A stretch of DNA of 57,291 nucleotides from JBGTFE01 sp036403235 (GCA_036403235.1 DASWRI010000023.1:1-57291), one strand, 5' to 3'; shown: positions 9,138 through 17,683, counted from the first letter of the stretch. Numbers and translations: made by a program. Notes: a model not told the origin generated them from the sequence alone.

Positions 9138-10844
9138 ATGACAGAAGATTTTCGCAAAACTGCGCCCGCGCCGCTCGCGCCCGTGCCTTTTAACATTTCG
9201 AAGCCGTTTGAGACGACACTTGAAAACGGCTTAAAAGTAGTCGTGTTTGAAGACAAACGTCTTCCAATCGTCAGTTTTCGGCTCGCGTTTCAAGTCGGCG
9301 AAGCAAACGACGCAAGCGATGCCGTCGGGCAGACTTCGGCGATGGTTTCGATGCTCAACGAAGGCACGCAGAATCGCACGAGCAAACAGCTTGCGGAAGA
9401 GGTCGAGCGGCTCGGCGCGCATCTTTCGGCCAGTTCGAACTCCGACAATACCGTCGTCGCGGCATCGGCTTTATCGTTTTACAGCACCGATATTTTGAGC
9501 CTGATGGCGGAAATCGTTTTGAAACCGACTTTTCCCGAAGGCGAGCTGAGTCTTTATAAACAAAATACGATTGAGAACTTGAAATTTCAGCGCTCGCAAC
9601 CGAATTTTCTCGCCGACGAACAAATTTCCCGAATTCTGTTCGGCGAGCACCCGTATCACGTCGCTTCGCCGACGCCCGCCGACATCGACAGCATCACGCG
9701 CGAAAAGTTAATCGATTTGCACGCGAAACGTTTTATCCCGAACGTCGCGACTTTTATCGTCGTCGGCAATATCGGTAAAGACGAGATTTTGCAGCAGATA
9801 AAAGACATTTTCGACGGCTGGCAAAAGGGAAGCGTCGAGGAAAACGAATTTCCCGCGCCGGCCGAACGAACGGAAACGACGCTGACGATTGTCGACCGTC
9901 CCGGCTCGGCGCAGTCGAATATCGTCGTTTCAAATCTGGCGATAAATCGCAACAACGACGATTATTTTGCGTTTCTGGTGATGAATCAGGTGCTCGGCGC
10001 GGGCGCTTCGTCGCGTCTTTTTATGAATCTGCGCGAGGAAAAAGGCTACACATACGGCGCGTATTCGAGCATCGACGCGCGTCGTCTGGCCGGTTCTTTC
10101 GAAGCGACCTCGGAAGTCCGAACGACCGTGACGGGCGATTCTTTGAAGGAATTTTTTTACGAGCTGAACCGAATTCGCGACGAAAAGGTTTCGGAAGAAG
10201 AATTGACCGACGCGAAAAATTTTCTGACCGGCGTTTTTCCGATTCGCGCCGAAACGCAGGAAGGTTTGACGAATTTGATTGTCTCGCAGCAGCTTTACAA
10301 TCTGCCCGAAGATTATCTGCAGACCTATCGCGAAAAAATAAATGAAATCACGCTCGAAGACGTCGAGCGCGTGGCGAAAAAATATATCACGCCGGAGAAA
10401 ATCGCGGTCGTCATCGTCGGCGATGCCGAAAACGTCCTCGAACAGGTTAAATCTTACGCCAATACAATCGAAATTTTCGACACCGAAGGAAATCCGCAAA
10501 ATATGGAAAACTACAATCAAGACGAAAGCGTCGAAGCGGCGAATGTCGCCGGAAAATGGAATTTGAAGCTCGAAGCGATGGGACAGGAATTAGCCGTCGT
10601 TCTGATTCTCGAACAAAACGGAAACGATGTTTCGGGAAGCTTGGAAACGATGCTCGGAAACGGCGAAATCACATACGGCCGCGTCAAGGGAAATCAGTTG
10701 ACGGCGACAGCGGTGGCCGAAGTTCAGGGTCAGTCGGCCGAATTTACAATCAGCGGAACGGTCGAGGGCGATTCGATGAGCGGCTCGCTCTCGACGCAGA
10801 TGATTCCGATGCCGCTCGATTTTACCGGAACGCGAGAGCAATAA
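9138..10844 (+). CDS. M16 family peptidase-like subunit lacking the zinc motif, with C-terminal beta domain
   Basis: Predicted 568 residues. Residues 20-450 are a full M16 unit, but the HxxEH position reads 'GQTSAMVSMLNEGT', so the zinc site is lost. The partner-type features are kept: 'MNLREEKGYTYGAYS' has the Arg and Tyr used for substrate binding. Residues about 465-568 form a separate Gly/Thr-rich beta domain ('GKWNLKLEAMGQE', 'GNDVSGSLE', 'GDSMSGSLS'), which looks like a small beta barrel; its role is unknown. No signal peptide. It presumably pairs with the catalytic subunit at 7622. Confidence 0.9.
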   Translation: MTEDFRKTAPAPLAPVPFNISKPFETTLENGLKVVVFEDKRLPIVSFRLAFQVGEANDASDAVGQTSAMVSMLNEGTQNRTSKQLAEEVERLGAHLSASSNSDNTVVAASALSFYSTDILSLMAEIVLKPTFPEGELSLYKQNTIENLKFQRSQPNFLADEQISRILFGEHPYHVASPTPADIDSITREKLIDLHAKRFIPNVATFIVVGNIGKDEILQQIKDIFDGWQKGSVEENEFPAPAERTETTLTIVDRPGSAQSNIVVSNLAINRNNDDYFAFLVMNQVLGAGASSRLFMNLREEKGYTYGAYSSIDARRLAGSFEATSEVRTTVTGDSLKEFFYELNRIRDEKVSEEELTDAKNFLTGVFPIRAETQEGLTNLIVSQQLYNLPEDYLQTYREKINEITLEDVERVAKKYITPEKIAVVIVGDAENVLEQVKSYANTIEIFDTEGNPQNMENYNQDESVEAANVAGKWNLKLEAMGQELAVVLILEQNGNDVSGSLETMLGNGEITYGRVKGNQLTATAVAEVQGQSAEFTISGTVEGDSMSGSLSTQMIPMPLDFTGTREQ

Positions 10845-10854
10845 TCGTAAAAAA

Positions 10855-10911
10855 TTACCACAGAGACACAGAGAAAATTAAAATCTCTGTGTCTCTGTGT
10901 CTCTGTGGTAA
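10855..10911. repeat. Octamer-register hairpin repeat
   Basis: A perfect 20 bp stem pairs 10855-10874 with 10892-10911. It reads in 8-base units throughout (accacaga, gacacaga, gaaaatta, aaatctct, gtgtctct, gtgtctct, gtggt); the right arm has one extra unit. It lies between convergent genes but lacks a T tract on the exit side of either strand. Confidence 0.75.
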
Positions 10912-10918
10912 AAAAATC

Positions 10919-11320
10919 TTACTCGGAAATAAATTGAATAATCGAAAAAGTCGCGCCTGACGGGTCGTTGACGACCGACATACGGCCGACGCCCGGCGCG
11001 TCAAACGGCTGGACGCAAACGCCGCCTCCGGATTTCTTGATTTTTTCGATTGTTTCGTCCGCATTTTCGACCGCAACGTAAGTCATCCAGTGCGGCGGGA
11101 TTTTTTCCCAGTTTTCGCCCCAGCAATCGGTTATCGGCATCATTCCGCCGATTGCCTTTTCGCCGGCGTGAATTTCATTGTAATCCATCTCCGAAACTTT
11201 GCTTTTTTCGAGATTCCAGCCGAACATTTCCTTGTAGAAATCTTTCGCCGCGTCAACATTCTGCGTGCTCAATTCGCGCCAGCAAATTTCGCCGTGTTTC
11301 GGGATTGTAAATTCAGCCAT
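10919..11320 (-). CDS. VOC (glyoxalase/dioxygenase fold) family protein
   Basis: Predicted 133 residues, one VOC domain built of two beta-alpha-beta-beta-beta modules. It resembles the CFP30B-like subgroup: 'GEICWRELSTQNVDAAKDFY', 'MFGWNLE' and the C-terminal 'GRMSVVNDPSGATFSIIQF'. The classic glyoxalase metal ligands are not obvious, so no reaction is assigned. Its ATG overlaps the stop of the upstream VOC gene (TAATG), so the two are translationally coupled and probably form a tandem duplication. Confidence 0.85.
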   Translation of the reverse strand: MAEFTIPKHGEICWRELSTQNVDAAKDFYKEMFGWNLEKSKVSEMDYNEIHAGEKAIGGMMPITDCWGENWEKIPPHWMTYVAVENADETIEKIKKSGGGVCVQPFDAPGVGRMSVVNDPSGATFSIIQFISE

Positions 11321-11757
11321 TATTTTTCACCTCCGGGTTGTTTTAATGTAATCATCGCAAATTTCGCGCCTGCCGGGTCTTCGACGACCGAAAAACGCCC
11401 GACGTGCGGAATTTCCATCGGCGGGACGACGATTTTTCCGCCGAGGTCAAACGCTTTGCTCGTCGCTTCGTCGATATCGTCGACCGCGATGTAATTCATA
11501 AAATGCGGAGGCGGAATCGTCCCGCCGCACATTTCCGCGGTCGGCTGATACATACCGCCGACGCCGCAGCCGTTTCCGATACCGAATTCGAGATACTGCA
11601 TTTTCGTATCCGGATTATCGCTCTCGTGAAAATTCCAGCCGAAAATTTCGGTGTAAAAAGTTTTGCAAGTCTCAAGATTTGCAGTTGCTATTTCAGTCCA
11701 GCAAAATTCGCCGTGTTTCGGCATCGCCATTTGCTCCGCCGTTCCATTTTCTGACAT
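11320..11757 (-). CDS. VOC family protein, first gene of a tandem pair
   Basis: Predicted 145 residues. Same fold and subgroup as the following gene, with matching landmarks 'GEFCWTEIATANLETCKTFY', 'IFGWNFHES' and 'GRFSVVEDPAGAKFAMITL'. A consensus AAGGAGA site lies 7-13 bases before the ATG. The last base of the stop overlaps the next start. Tandem VOC genes of this kind arise by duplication; the substrate is unknown. Confidence 0.85.
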   Translation of the reverse strand: MSENGTAEQMAMPKHGEFCWTEIATANLETCKTFYTEIFGWNFHESDNPDTKMQYLEFGIGNGCGVGGMYQPTAEMCGGTIPPPHFMNYIAVDDIDEATSKAFDLGGKIVVPPMEIPHVGRFSVVEDPAGAKFAMITLKQPGGEK

Positions 11758-11783
11758 TTTTTCTATCTCCTTAAAATTTAAAA

Positions 11784-11967
11784 ATAACGAAAACCGGGTA
11801 CTGCAGAGGATTTTTGTGGGAAACTTTGTGAGTGAGGTTTTGAGCTGCGAAGTGAGGGGTAAACTGGCTTTTGGAGAAAGCAGGACGGTCTTTCGCAGCT
11901 CAAAACTTTTGTATCGGGTTTGCCTTATCTGTGGAAGATTCCCCGTTCGGCAAACCCGAATTTTTTT
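11784..11967 (+). ncRNA. Candidate structured RNA with intrinsic terminator
   Basis: Three strong helices lie between two minus-strand genes: P1 11791-11801 with 11911-11921 (one G-G mismatch), a 14 bp perfect hairpin 11838-11851 with 11892-11905, and a terminator stem 11914-11924 with 11949-11959 followed by seven T (11961-11967). The 3' side of P1 is also the 5' side of the terminator, so the two are mutually exclusive. The T tract fits only the plus strand, yet no plus-strand gene follows. A weak promoter is possible (CTGACA 11751, TAAAAT 11772). The length suits a 6S-like RNA, but I do not recognise any family. Confidence 0.5.
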
Positions 11968-11983
11968 CCGTCGAGGCGGAAAT

Positions 11984-13192
11984 TTATCCGGCGCGGCGCA
12001 TTGGCGCTACGGCCGAGTTGCCGTTTTGCATTTCCTGAAAGTGCGAGATTAAAGCCGAAGCCGCTTTTTTGGAAAGCTCGTCGGTTTTACACTGCATCAG
12101 GTTGTTGCATTCTTCGTCCGGGTCGACTCCGATTTCACGCGCCATCGCTCGAATCATGCCGAGCTGTTTGGCGGTGACCAAATCAGAAAGCGATTTGGCA
12201 ATCGGGTTCGAGGGAATCTCGCCGCTGTTGTTGTATTGCGTCTGAACCGGAATGGCGCCTTCGCGCTCGATTGTGTCCGATTCTTTTTTATACAAATCGC
12301 GGGCGATGCCGAATTTTACGGCGGCGCGCTTTAAAGCGTCGTGTTCCGCTTTTTTGATGCCGAGCTCGGAATTGGCGATTCCCGTTCCGAGGCCTTCGCG
12401 CGTGACGCCGTCAATCGTGATGGCGACCGTAACGGTGAAAATATCGCCGATTTGACGAACGTCTTTCACCGAATGTGACCAGTTCGGCGCGGTTTCGTCC
12501 AGAATGTCGGCGACCGTGTGCCATTCGACGTAATCGACATAATGCGTGTTGCCGTTGCGGTCGCGCCAGCCTTCGCGCTGTTTGACGAGCTCCGGGTCGA
12601 CGTTTTTTCTCAGTTCCTTTAACGTCGAAGTAAAGTTCAAAACATTATTTGTGTTTTCCGCCGCTTCTTCGCTCGAAACAAACGGCATTTCTTTCGTGTT
12701 AACTTGTTTCATTTCATTTTTTCCTTTCGTATTTTTAAGTGAAATCGTTTCGGCTTCGACTGCCTCGACTCGTCCATCTGTCGAAACATCCGCCAAAACT
12801 ACTTCAGTCTTCTGTTCGCCGCGCACGGACTCGACGCGCGACTCAGTTTCGCTTTTGTCATCTGAAACAACTTCGATTTCGGTATTGACCTCCATCGGTT
12901 CTTTCGTCGCCGGTTCGGTATTTTTTGCGACCAGAGCGTATTTCACCGCTAAGATATGCTCGCATCTAAAAGCCGAATCGCTGACAGCAGCTTCTTCAAA
13001 TTCCAAACAATTACAACGGATTCGGCCTGTCTCGTTGCGCCAGACTTCATAGGAAGTTTGTCTGCCGCGCAGAGAAGGCGTCGAAACGCGAAAACGGTCG
13101 CCTTCGCGATTGACCAGACCCATCGCCGCAATCGACTTGGCTCTTTTCTCACGTTTTTCCGAAGTGTTTTTTTCTATTGCTATTGCTGTCAT
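11984..13192 (-). CDS. SWIM zinc-finger and Rad52-family fusion protein
   Basis: Predicted 402 residues. N-terminus: a SWIM zinc finger with ligands Cys60, Cys62, Cys77 and His79 (CxC...CxH). Residues 95-160 are an acidic linker. Residues 190-305 are a Rad52/Rad22 single-strand annealing core ('DYVEWHTVADILDETAP', 'VTVAITIDGVTREGLG', 'KKAEHDALKRAAVKFG'). Residues 325-390 form a C-terminal helical tail ('TAKQLGMIRAMAREIG') as seen in phage-type annealing proteins. Rad52-fold proteins bind ssDNA and anneal strands in break repair. A strong AAGGAGA site precedes the ATG. It is divergent from an XRE regulator across a palindrome-bearing promoter region. An internal start may exist at 12712. Confidence 0.85.
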   Translation of the reverse strand: MTAIAIEKNTSEKREKRAKSIAAMGLVNREGDRFRVSTPSLRGRQTSYEVWRNETGRIRCNCLEFEEAAVSDSAFRCEHILAVKYALVAKNTEPATKEPMEVNTEIEVVSDDKSETESRVESVRGEQKTEVVLADVSTDGRVEAVEAETISLKNTKGKNEMKQVNTKEMPFVSSEEAAENTNNVLNFTSTLKELRKNVDPELVKQREGWRDRNGNTHYVDYVEWHTVADILDETAPNWSHSVKDVRQIGDIFTVTVAITIDGVTREGLGTGIANSELGIKKAEHDALKRAAVKFGIARDLYKKESDTIEREGAIPVQTQYNNSGEIPSNPIAKSLSDLVTAKQLGMIRAMAREIGVDPDEECNNLMQCKTDELSKKAASALISHFQEMQNGNSAVAPMRRAG

Positions 13193-13259
13193 TTCTTCTC
13201 CTTAACTTCAGGCAAAATATTGTATTTACAATAGTTTATATATAGATGAATATCTTCAC

Positions 13260-13275
13260 GTTTCATCTATGAAAC
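13260..13275. promoter_or_regulatory. 16 bp operator-like palindrome
   Basis: GTTTCAT-CT-ATGAAAC has perfect 7-base arms. It lies between the divergent SWIM-Rad52 and XRE genes. CATCTA or its complement recurs at about 13243, 13264 and 13322, and another GTGAAACG sits near 13307. It is a plausible site for the adjacent XRE protein; binding is inference. Confidence 0.45.
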
Positions 13276-13319
13276 ATTGTATCAAACAAATTTATTTGTT
13301 GCAAGCGTGAAACGTAGTG

Positions 13320-13348
13320 TTGCATCTAAAATATTTTTATGTTAGATT
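13320..13348 (+). promoter_or_regulatory. Candidate sigma-70 promoter for the XRE gene
   Basis: TTGCAT (13320-13325) and TAGATT (13343-13348) are separated by 17 bases, upstream of the XRE start at 13436. The CATCTA half-site overlaps the -35 end, which would suit autoregulation. Confidence 0.4.
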
Positions 13349-13435
13349 CATTTTGGTAAGGACGGTTGCGAAGGCAATTTTGAGAAAAGTTTTCGTCAAC
13401 TAATTTGAAGATTTGGGTATTGGAGAAAAATAAAT

Positions 13436-13831
13436 ATGGCTTACAAAAACGAAAGTCTAATCAATACAATGGAGCTTGGACGCGCTATCAAACGCCGTCG
13501 TGAGGAATTGGGTTTGAGTTTGCGGGACGTCAATCAGAAAACAGGAGTTTCGGCTTCGACTTTATCGCGCATCGAAAACGGGACGGGTAAGCCCGACGCC
13601 GATAATATTGCGCGTCTGACGAGCTGGCTCGATATGCCGGTTGACCGCGTGATGAAAAAGCAGGGCGAGCACGAAGCGGTCGAAGCGGTCGTTTATTACC
13701 CGCACGAAGCGACGCCGGAAATCGTCGAAGCTCATCTGCGCGCCGACAAAAACTTGACGCCGGAAACGGCGAAAGCGCTTTCCGAGCTGTTCCGCGTCGC
13801 CTACTCGCAGTTCAGCAAGCCCGGAAAATAA
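13436..13831 (+). CDS. XRE-family helix-turn-helix regulator
   Basis: Predicted 131 residues. The HTH occupies about residues 12-66 ('LGRAIKRRREELGLSLRDV', 'TGVSASTLSRIENGTGKPD'). The C-terminal half is a short helical region ('DKNLTPETAKALSELFRVAY'), probably for dimerisation. A GGAGA site precedes the ATG. Its position opposite a DNA repair gene, with a palindrome between, suggests local control of that gene and itself. Its size and layout recall the Deinococcus DdrO repressor, but the C-terminus does not match what I know of DdrO, so this is analogy only. Confidence 0.85.
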   Translation: MAYKNESLINTMELGRAIKRRREELGLSLRDVNQKTGVSASTLSRIENGTGKPDADNIARLTSWLDMPVDRVMKKQGEHEAVEAVVYYPHEATPEIVEAHLRADKNLTPETAKALSELFRVAYSQFSKPGK

Positions 13832-13902
13832 AAAAGGCACAAAAATTGCTTGAAATTTAAGCGCAGTTCTGAGTGTTTCAATTTAATACGAAAAGTAAAT
13901 TT

Positions 13903-14310
13903 ATGAAAACTTTAGCGCAAATCAAAACATTGCATGCCGAAGCTGCATCGGAAAACAAAGGTTTTGCCATCGATACGACTTTTGTTCTTTTCTTTTTAGC
14001 AGTCGAATTCGGTCAAACTTTTGGCAGTTTTGCAATTGATTCGGTCTTTTTGGCAATAACGCTTTTAATACTGATTGCGCTGCCGTATTTTATTTCGTCG
14101 GAAGAGCGGCCGAGCTTCGGAAGCTGGCTTTTCGGCAGAAGCGTAATTGCCGGATTTGCGATAATGCTCGGCGCGATGTTCAAGCAATCGCTCGGCATCG
14201 TTTTGCCTGACACGTTTCGTTTCCTGCCGATGACGCTTTTAATCGTCACGGCCATGCTCAGCTGTTACATCCAATTTTACAGTTTTCTAAAACTTCGTTT
14301 GGCAAAATAG
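13903..14310 (+). CDS. Small integral membrane protein of unknown function
   Basis: Predicted 135 residues from ATG 13903; an upstream ATG at 13873 is in frame but gives a polar extension with no better ribosome site. A polar N-terminus (about 25 residues) is followed by four hydrophobic segments (about 28-45, 48-66, 80-98 and 108-128), separated by short loops including 'SSEERPSFGSW'. I do not recognise a family. It ends just before a bidirectional terminator shared with the convergent DAHP synthase gene. Confidence 0.7.
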   Translation: MKTLAQIKTLHAEAASENKGFAIDTTFVLFFLAVEFGQTFGSFAIDSVFLAITLLILIALPYFISSEERPSFGSWLFGRSVIAGFAIMLGAMFKQSLGIVLPDTFRFLPMTLLIVTAMLSCYIQFYSFLKLRLAK

Positions 14311-14330
14311 GCAAAAGGCAAACGAAAGAT

Positions 14331-14374
14331 AAAAAATCCGCGCTCGCTTCGGGAAAGCAGGCGCGGATTTTTTT
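14331..14374. terminator. Bidirectional terminator
   Basis: AAATCCGCGC (14334-14343) pairs perfectly with GCGCGGATTT (14361-14370). A runs on the left and T runs on the right suit termination on both strands between convergent genes. Confidence 0.85.
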
Positions 14375-14383
14375 ATCTTGAGA

Positions 14384-15415
14384 TTAAGCCAGCGCAATCG
14401 ACATTTCTTCTCCGGCGAGAATCGCATGAATCGCCCTTACCTGTTCGGCAAGTTCGATGTATTGTTCGGGCGTCAAGGCCTGTGCGCCGTCGCAGAGCGC
14501 TTCTTCCGGGCACGGGTGAACTTCTATAATCAAGCCGTCAGCGCCGACGGCAACTCCCGCGCGCGCAAGCGGATTGACCATATAATTTCTGCCTGTTCCG
14601 TGCGACGGGTCGACGATAATCGGAAGATGCGTCATTCTGTGAACCGCCGGGACGATTGATAAATCCATCGTGTTGCGCGCGTGATTGGCAAATGTTCTGA
14701 TGCCGCGCTCGCACAAAATCACATCGTAATTTCCCTCGGCCATAACGTATTCGGCGGCGAGCAAAAATTCGTCGAGCGTCGCCGAAAGTCCGCGTTTGAG
14801 CAAAACGGGTTTGCGTGTTTGCCCGACGTATTTGAGCAGCGAAAAGTTCTGCATATTGCGCGCGCCGATTTGGATGCAGTCGCCGTATTTTTCGACTAAA
14901 TCGACGCCGCGCTCGTCCATCGCTTCGGTGACGATATTCAAATCAAACTGCTCGCGCACTTCCGCCAGAATTTTCAAGCCGTCTTCGCCCATTCCCTGAA
15001 AAGCGTAGGGCGACGTGCGCGGTTTGAACGCGCCGCCGCGAAAAAAACGCGCGCCGCTTTCGGCGACCGCTTTGGCGACCTTAAAAACCTGCTCCGCATT
15101 TTCGATGGCGCACGGGCCGGCGATAATCGCCAGCTCGTCGCCGCCGATGGTCGCGTTGCCGACTTTTACGACGCTCTTTTCGGGACGCAAATCTTTGGAA
15201 ATTAGTTTGTAAGGTTTTGTAACGCGGATTGCGTCGGCGACGCCCGGCAGATTTTCAAAATGCGCCGGGTCGACCGCGCCTTGATTGCCGGTGATTCCGA
15301 TGGCCGTACGCGATGCGCCGGGCATTTTGTGCGGGCGAAAACCGAGGGTTTCAATTATTTGTAAGACGCGCTCGACTTCTTTCTGAGTCGCGTCGGGCTT
15401 CATAACGATTAACAT
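14384..15415 (-). CDS. aroF: 3-deoxy-7-phosphoheptulonate synthase
   Basis: Predicted 343 residues. First step of the shikimate pathway: condensation of phosphoenolpyruvate with erythrose 4-phosphate. The N-terminal 75 residues form the small regulatory ferredoxin-like domain ('MLIVMKPDATQKEVERVL', 'GFRPHKMPGASRTAIGITG'). The catalytic barrel follows with 'IAGPCAIE', 'FKPRTSPYAFQG', 'LLKRGLSAT' and 'IVDPSHGTG'. This is the Thermotoga/Bacillus-type (AroA-I-beta) architecture, in which the N-terminal domain mediates aromatic amino-acid inhibition. No other aro gene is nearby. Confidence 0.95.
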   Translation of the reverse strand: MLIVMKPDATQKEVERVLQIIETLGFRPHKMPGASRTAIGITGNQGAVDPAHFENLPGVADAIRVTKPYKLISKDLRPEKSVVKVGNATIGGDELAIIAGPCAIENAEQVFKVAKAVAESGARFFRGGAFKPRTSPYAFQGMGEDGLKILAEVREQFDLNIVTEAMDERGVDLVEKYGDCIQIGARNMQNFSLLKYVGQTRKPVLLKRGLSATLDEFLLAAEYVMAEGNYDVILCERGIRTFANHARNTMDLSIVPAVHRMTHLPIIVDPSHGTGRNYMVNPLARAGVAVGADGLIIEVHPCPEEALCDGAQALTPEQYIELAEQVRAIHAILAGEEMSIALA

Positions 15416-15579
15416 AAAATTTTTTTAGAACATTTTGGCAAAATGCGATTGATTTCGGCAAATTGCCACGTTTAATCTGCAAAATTTGTAATTTCCGGCA
15501 GATTTTTCAAAATATCAAATCTCAAATTAATTTGAAAGCAATTTTCTTGCCAGTCAAAACTCAAAAAACCAAAATCGGT

Positions 15580-17577
15580 TCACATTCTTTCCGGCACTTC
15601 GATGCCGAGAGTTTCGAGAGCCGATGTCAAAGTTTTTCTGGTCAAATCGGCCGCCGCAATTAAAACGGCGCGTTTGAATCGGTTTTCTTCGGTCAGAATC
15701 TTGTGATTGTGATAGAAAAGATTAAATGCTTTTGCCAGTCCAAAAGTGTACTTCGCCAGAATCGCCGGTTCGGTTGCGGCGACGGACTGCGAAATCGCTT
15801 CCGGAAGGCGCGAAGTTAAAGTAATTAAAGACCAAATTTCGTTTTCGTTCGACAACATTTCGGAAATCTCCGACGGCGAATCGAAAATCGTTTCGAATGC
15901 TTTTTCCAGACCGTTTTCTTCCAGTTTGCGAAAAATCGAGTTGGCGCGAACGGCCGAATACTGGCAAAAACAACCCGTTTCGCCTTCAAACGAGAGAGCT
16001 TCTTTAAAATCGAAAACGATGACCGTATTTTTTGTGAATTTCAAAAGAAAATAGCGCAGAGCGCCGACGGCGATTTGGTGCGCCGTCGATTTCTTTTCCT
16101 CCGAAGACAAATCCGAATGGCGTTTCTCGACTTCTTCGAGCGCGTTTTCTTCCAGACGGTTCAATAAATCGTCGGCTTTGACGCCCAAACCCTTTCGGCC
16201 TGACATTTCGATAAACGATTTTTGCTTGTCTTCGTCGGAAATTCGAAAGCCCAGTTCTTCGGCCGCCGCCGGAGAAAGCGCGACCATTTCGTAAGAAAGA
16301 TGAACGCTCGCCGCTTCGCCCATATCGGGGAAAATCGCCGCGACGCCTTTTTTGACGACTTCCTGCGGGTAAGACTGGCGCGTGTCGATGACGTTGTAAA
16401 CCGTTTCGCTCGCGCCGAATTCGGGCGCGTTTTTATCGCCGGATTTTTCGGTTGAAACCCAGATTGCCTTGCCGTCGTCGTATTTGTGAAAAAGCTTGTA
16501 GTTAAAATCCAGACCGAGCAGTCCGAGCTTCCACATTTGATAAGCGATGTCTTTGCCCGTGTAAGTTACGGTTCCGTTCGAGCGAACGAGGATTTTGTCG
16601 GCCTCGTGCTCGTCGTTGCCCGAATGCGCTTCAAACGGCATCACCCAGCAGCCCGCGTTTTTGCCTTCGCTTTCAAAACGTATCACGCCGCGCTGTTTCA
16701 TCTCGTCAAAGGCTTTTTGCCAGAAATGAAGATGCAGAATCTCCGATTCGCGCGGAAGCAAATCGTATCTAATTCCGAAGCGCTCCATCGTATCGACGAT
16801 GCACTGCACGTTTCTGGTCGAAATATAATCGGCAATAACGGCCGTCGGATTATTTCCTTCTTCGACTAAATGCAGAACTTCGGCGCGTTTTGCTTTCAAA
16901 TCTTCGTCCGTTTCATAAGTCCTGCCGACTTTCGTATATAAATCCCAGCAGAAATAATCGAAAGATTTGCCTTCGGCGCTCAATCTCGCGTCAAGCGCGA
17001 TTATTTCATCGAGATTCATTTTTTCGAGATAAATAAATCCGATGGCGACGTCGGCGACCTGTACGCCGGTATTGTCGATATAATATTGAATTTCAACTTT
17101 TTTGCCGCTCGCGCGCAGAATTCTGACGAAAGAATCGCCGAGAACGGCATTGCGAACGTGACCGATATGTGCGGCTTTGTTCGGATTGACCGAGGTGTGC
17201 TCGACGCAGACCTTTTGCATATTTTCCGAGTCAATATTCCGTCGCGCGCCCCGGCCTTTGATGTTTTCGCCGAGAAATTTCGCGCGGTTAAAAAAAACGT
17301 TCAAATAACCCGCGCCGGCGACTTCGACGCGCTCGACCATTTCGTTTTCTTCGAGCGCCGATTTTAACTGACCGGCGATTTCGCGCGGATTTTGCTTTTC
17401 TCCGGTCGCCTGTTTGATGCGTTTGACGAGCTCGAAAGCGACGGGAAAAGCCAAATCGCCGAGTTCGGTTTTCGGCGGAACTTCCGCCGCGACCGCTTCA
17501 ATCTCGATTTGAAAATTGTTTTTTGCGACCTCTTTGACCTGTTCGCGCAAAACGTTTTGTAACTCTGATAAATTCAC
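15580..17577 (-). CDS. argS: Arginyl-tRNA synthetase
   Basis: Predicted 665 residues. Class I enzyme that charges tRNA-Arg. Start chosen at GTG 17577, with AAGAGG about 9 bases upstream; an ATG at 17619 would add 14 hydrophobic residues not typical of the family. Order: Arg_tRNA_synt_N (Add-1) domain (1-90), Rossmann core with 'NPNKAAHIGHVRNAVLGD' (HIGH-equivalent), the 'GRKGLGVKADDL' loop in place of KMSKS, then a DALR anticodon-binding domain at the C-terminus ('NSIFRKLEENG', 'TLGIEVPERM'). Free-standing gene. Confidence 0.95.
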   Translation of the reverse strand: MNLSELQNVLREQVKEVAKNNFQIEIEAVAAEVPPKTELGDLAFPVAFELVKRIKQATGEKQNPREIAGQLKSALEENEMVERVEVAGAGYLNVFFNRAKFLGENIKGRGARRNIDSENMQKVCVEHTSVNPNKAAHIGHVRNAVLGDSFVRILRASGKKVEIQYYIDNTGVQVADVAIGFIYLEKMNLDEIIALDARLSAEGKSFDYFCWDLYTKVGRTYETDEDLKAKRAEVLHLVEEGNNPTAVIADYISTRNVQCIVDTMERFGIRYDLLPRESEILHLHFWQKAFDEMKQRGVIRFESEGKNAGCWVMPFEAHSGNDEHEADKILVRSNGTVTYTGKDIAYQMWKLGLLGLDFNYKLFHKYDDGKAIWVSTEKSGDKNAPEFGASETVYNVIDTRQSYPQEVVKKGVAAIFPDMGEAASVHLSYEMVALSPAAAEELGFRISDEDKQKSFIEMSGRKGLGVKADDLLNRLEENALEEVEKRHSDLSSEEKKSTAHQIAVGALRYFLLKFTKNTVIVFDFKEALSFEGETGCFCQYSAVRANSIFRKLEENGLEKAFETIFDSPSEISEMLSNENEIWSLITLTSRLPEAISQSVAATEPAILAKYTFGLAKAFNLFYHNHKILTEENRFKRAVLIAAADLTRKTLTSALETLGIEVPERM

Positions 17578-17683
17578 GTTTTCTAAACCTCTTAAGACAA
17601 AAAGGAAAGTATATCGCAAACCGTGCGCAGATAGGAAACGCGCTCTTTGACGTTTTTCGGTTTGAAAACTAGACTTTTATCTA

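Noticed and set aside
11784..11967. 6S RNA, SRP RNA or a cyclic di-GMP riboswitch
   Set aside because: Length suits 6S, and GGCAAACC resembles part of a GEMM core, but the conserved motifs and fold of these families could not be matched.
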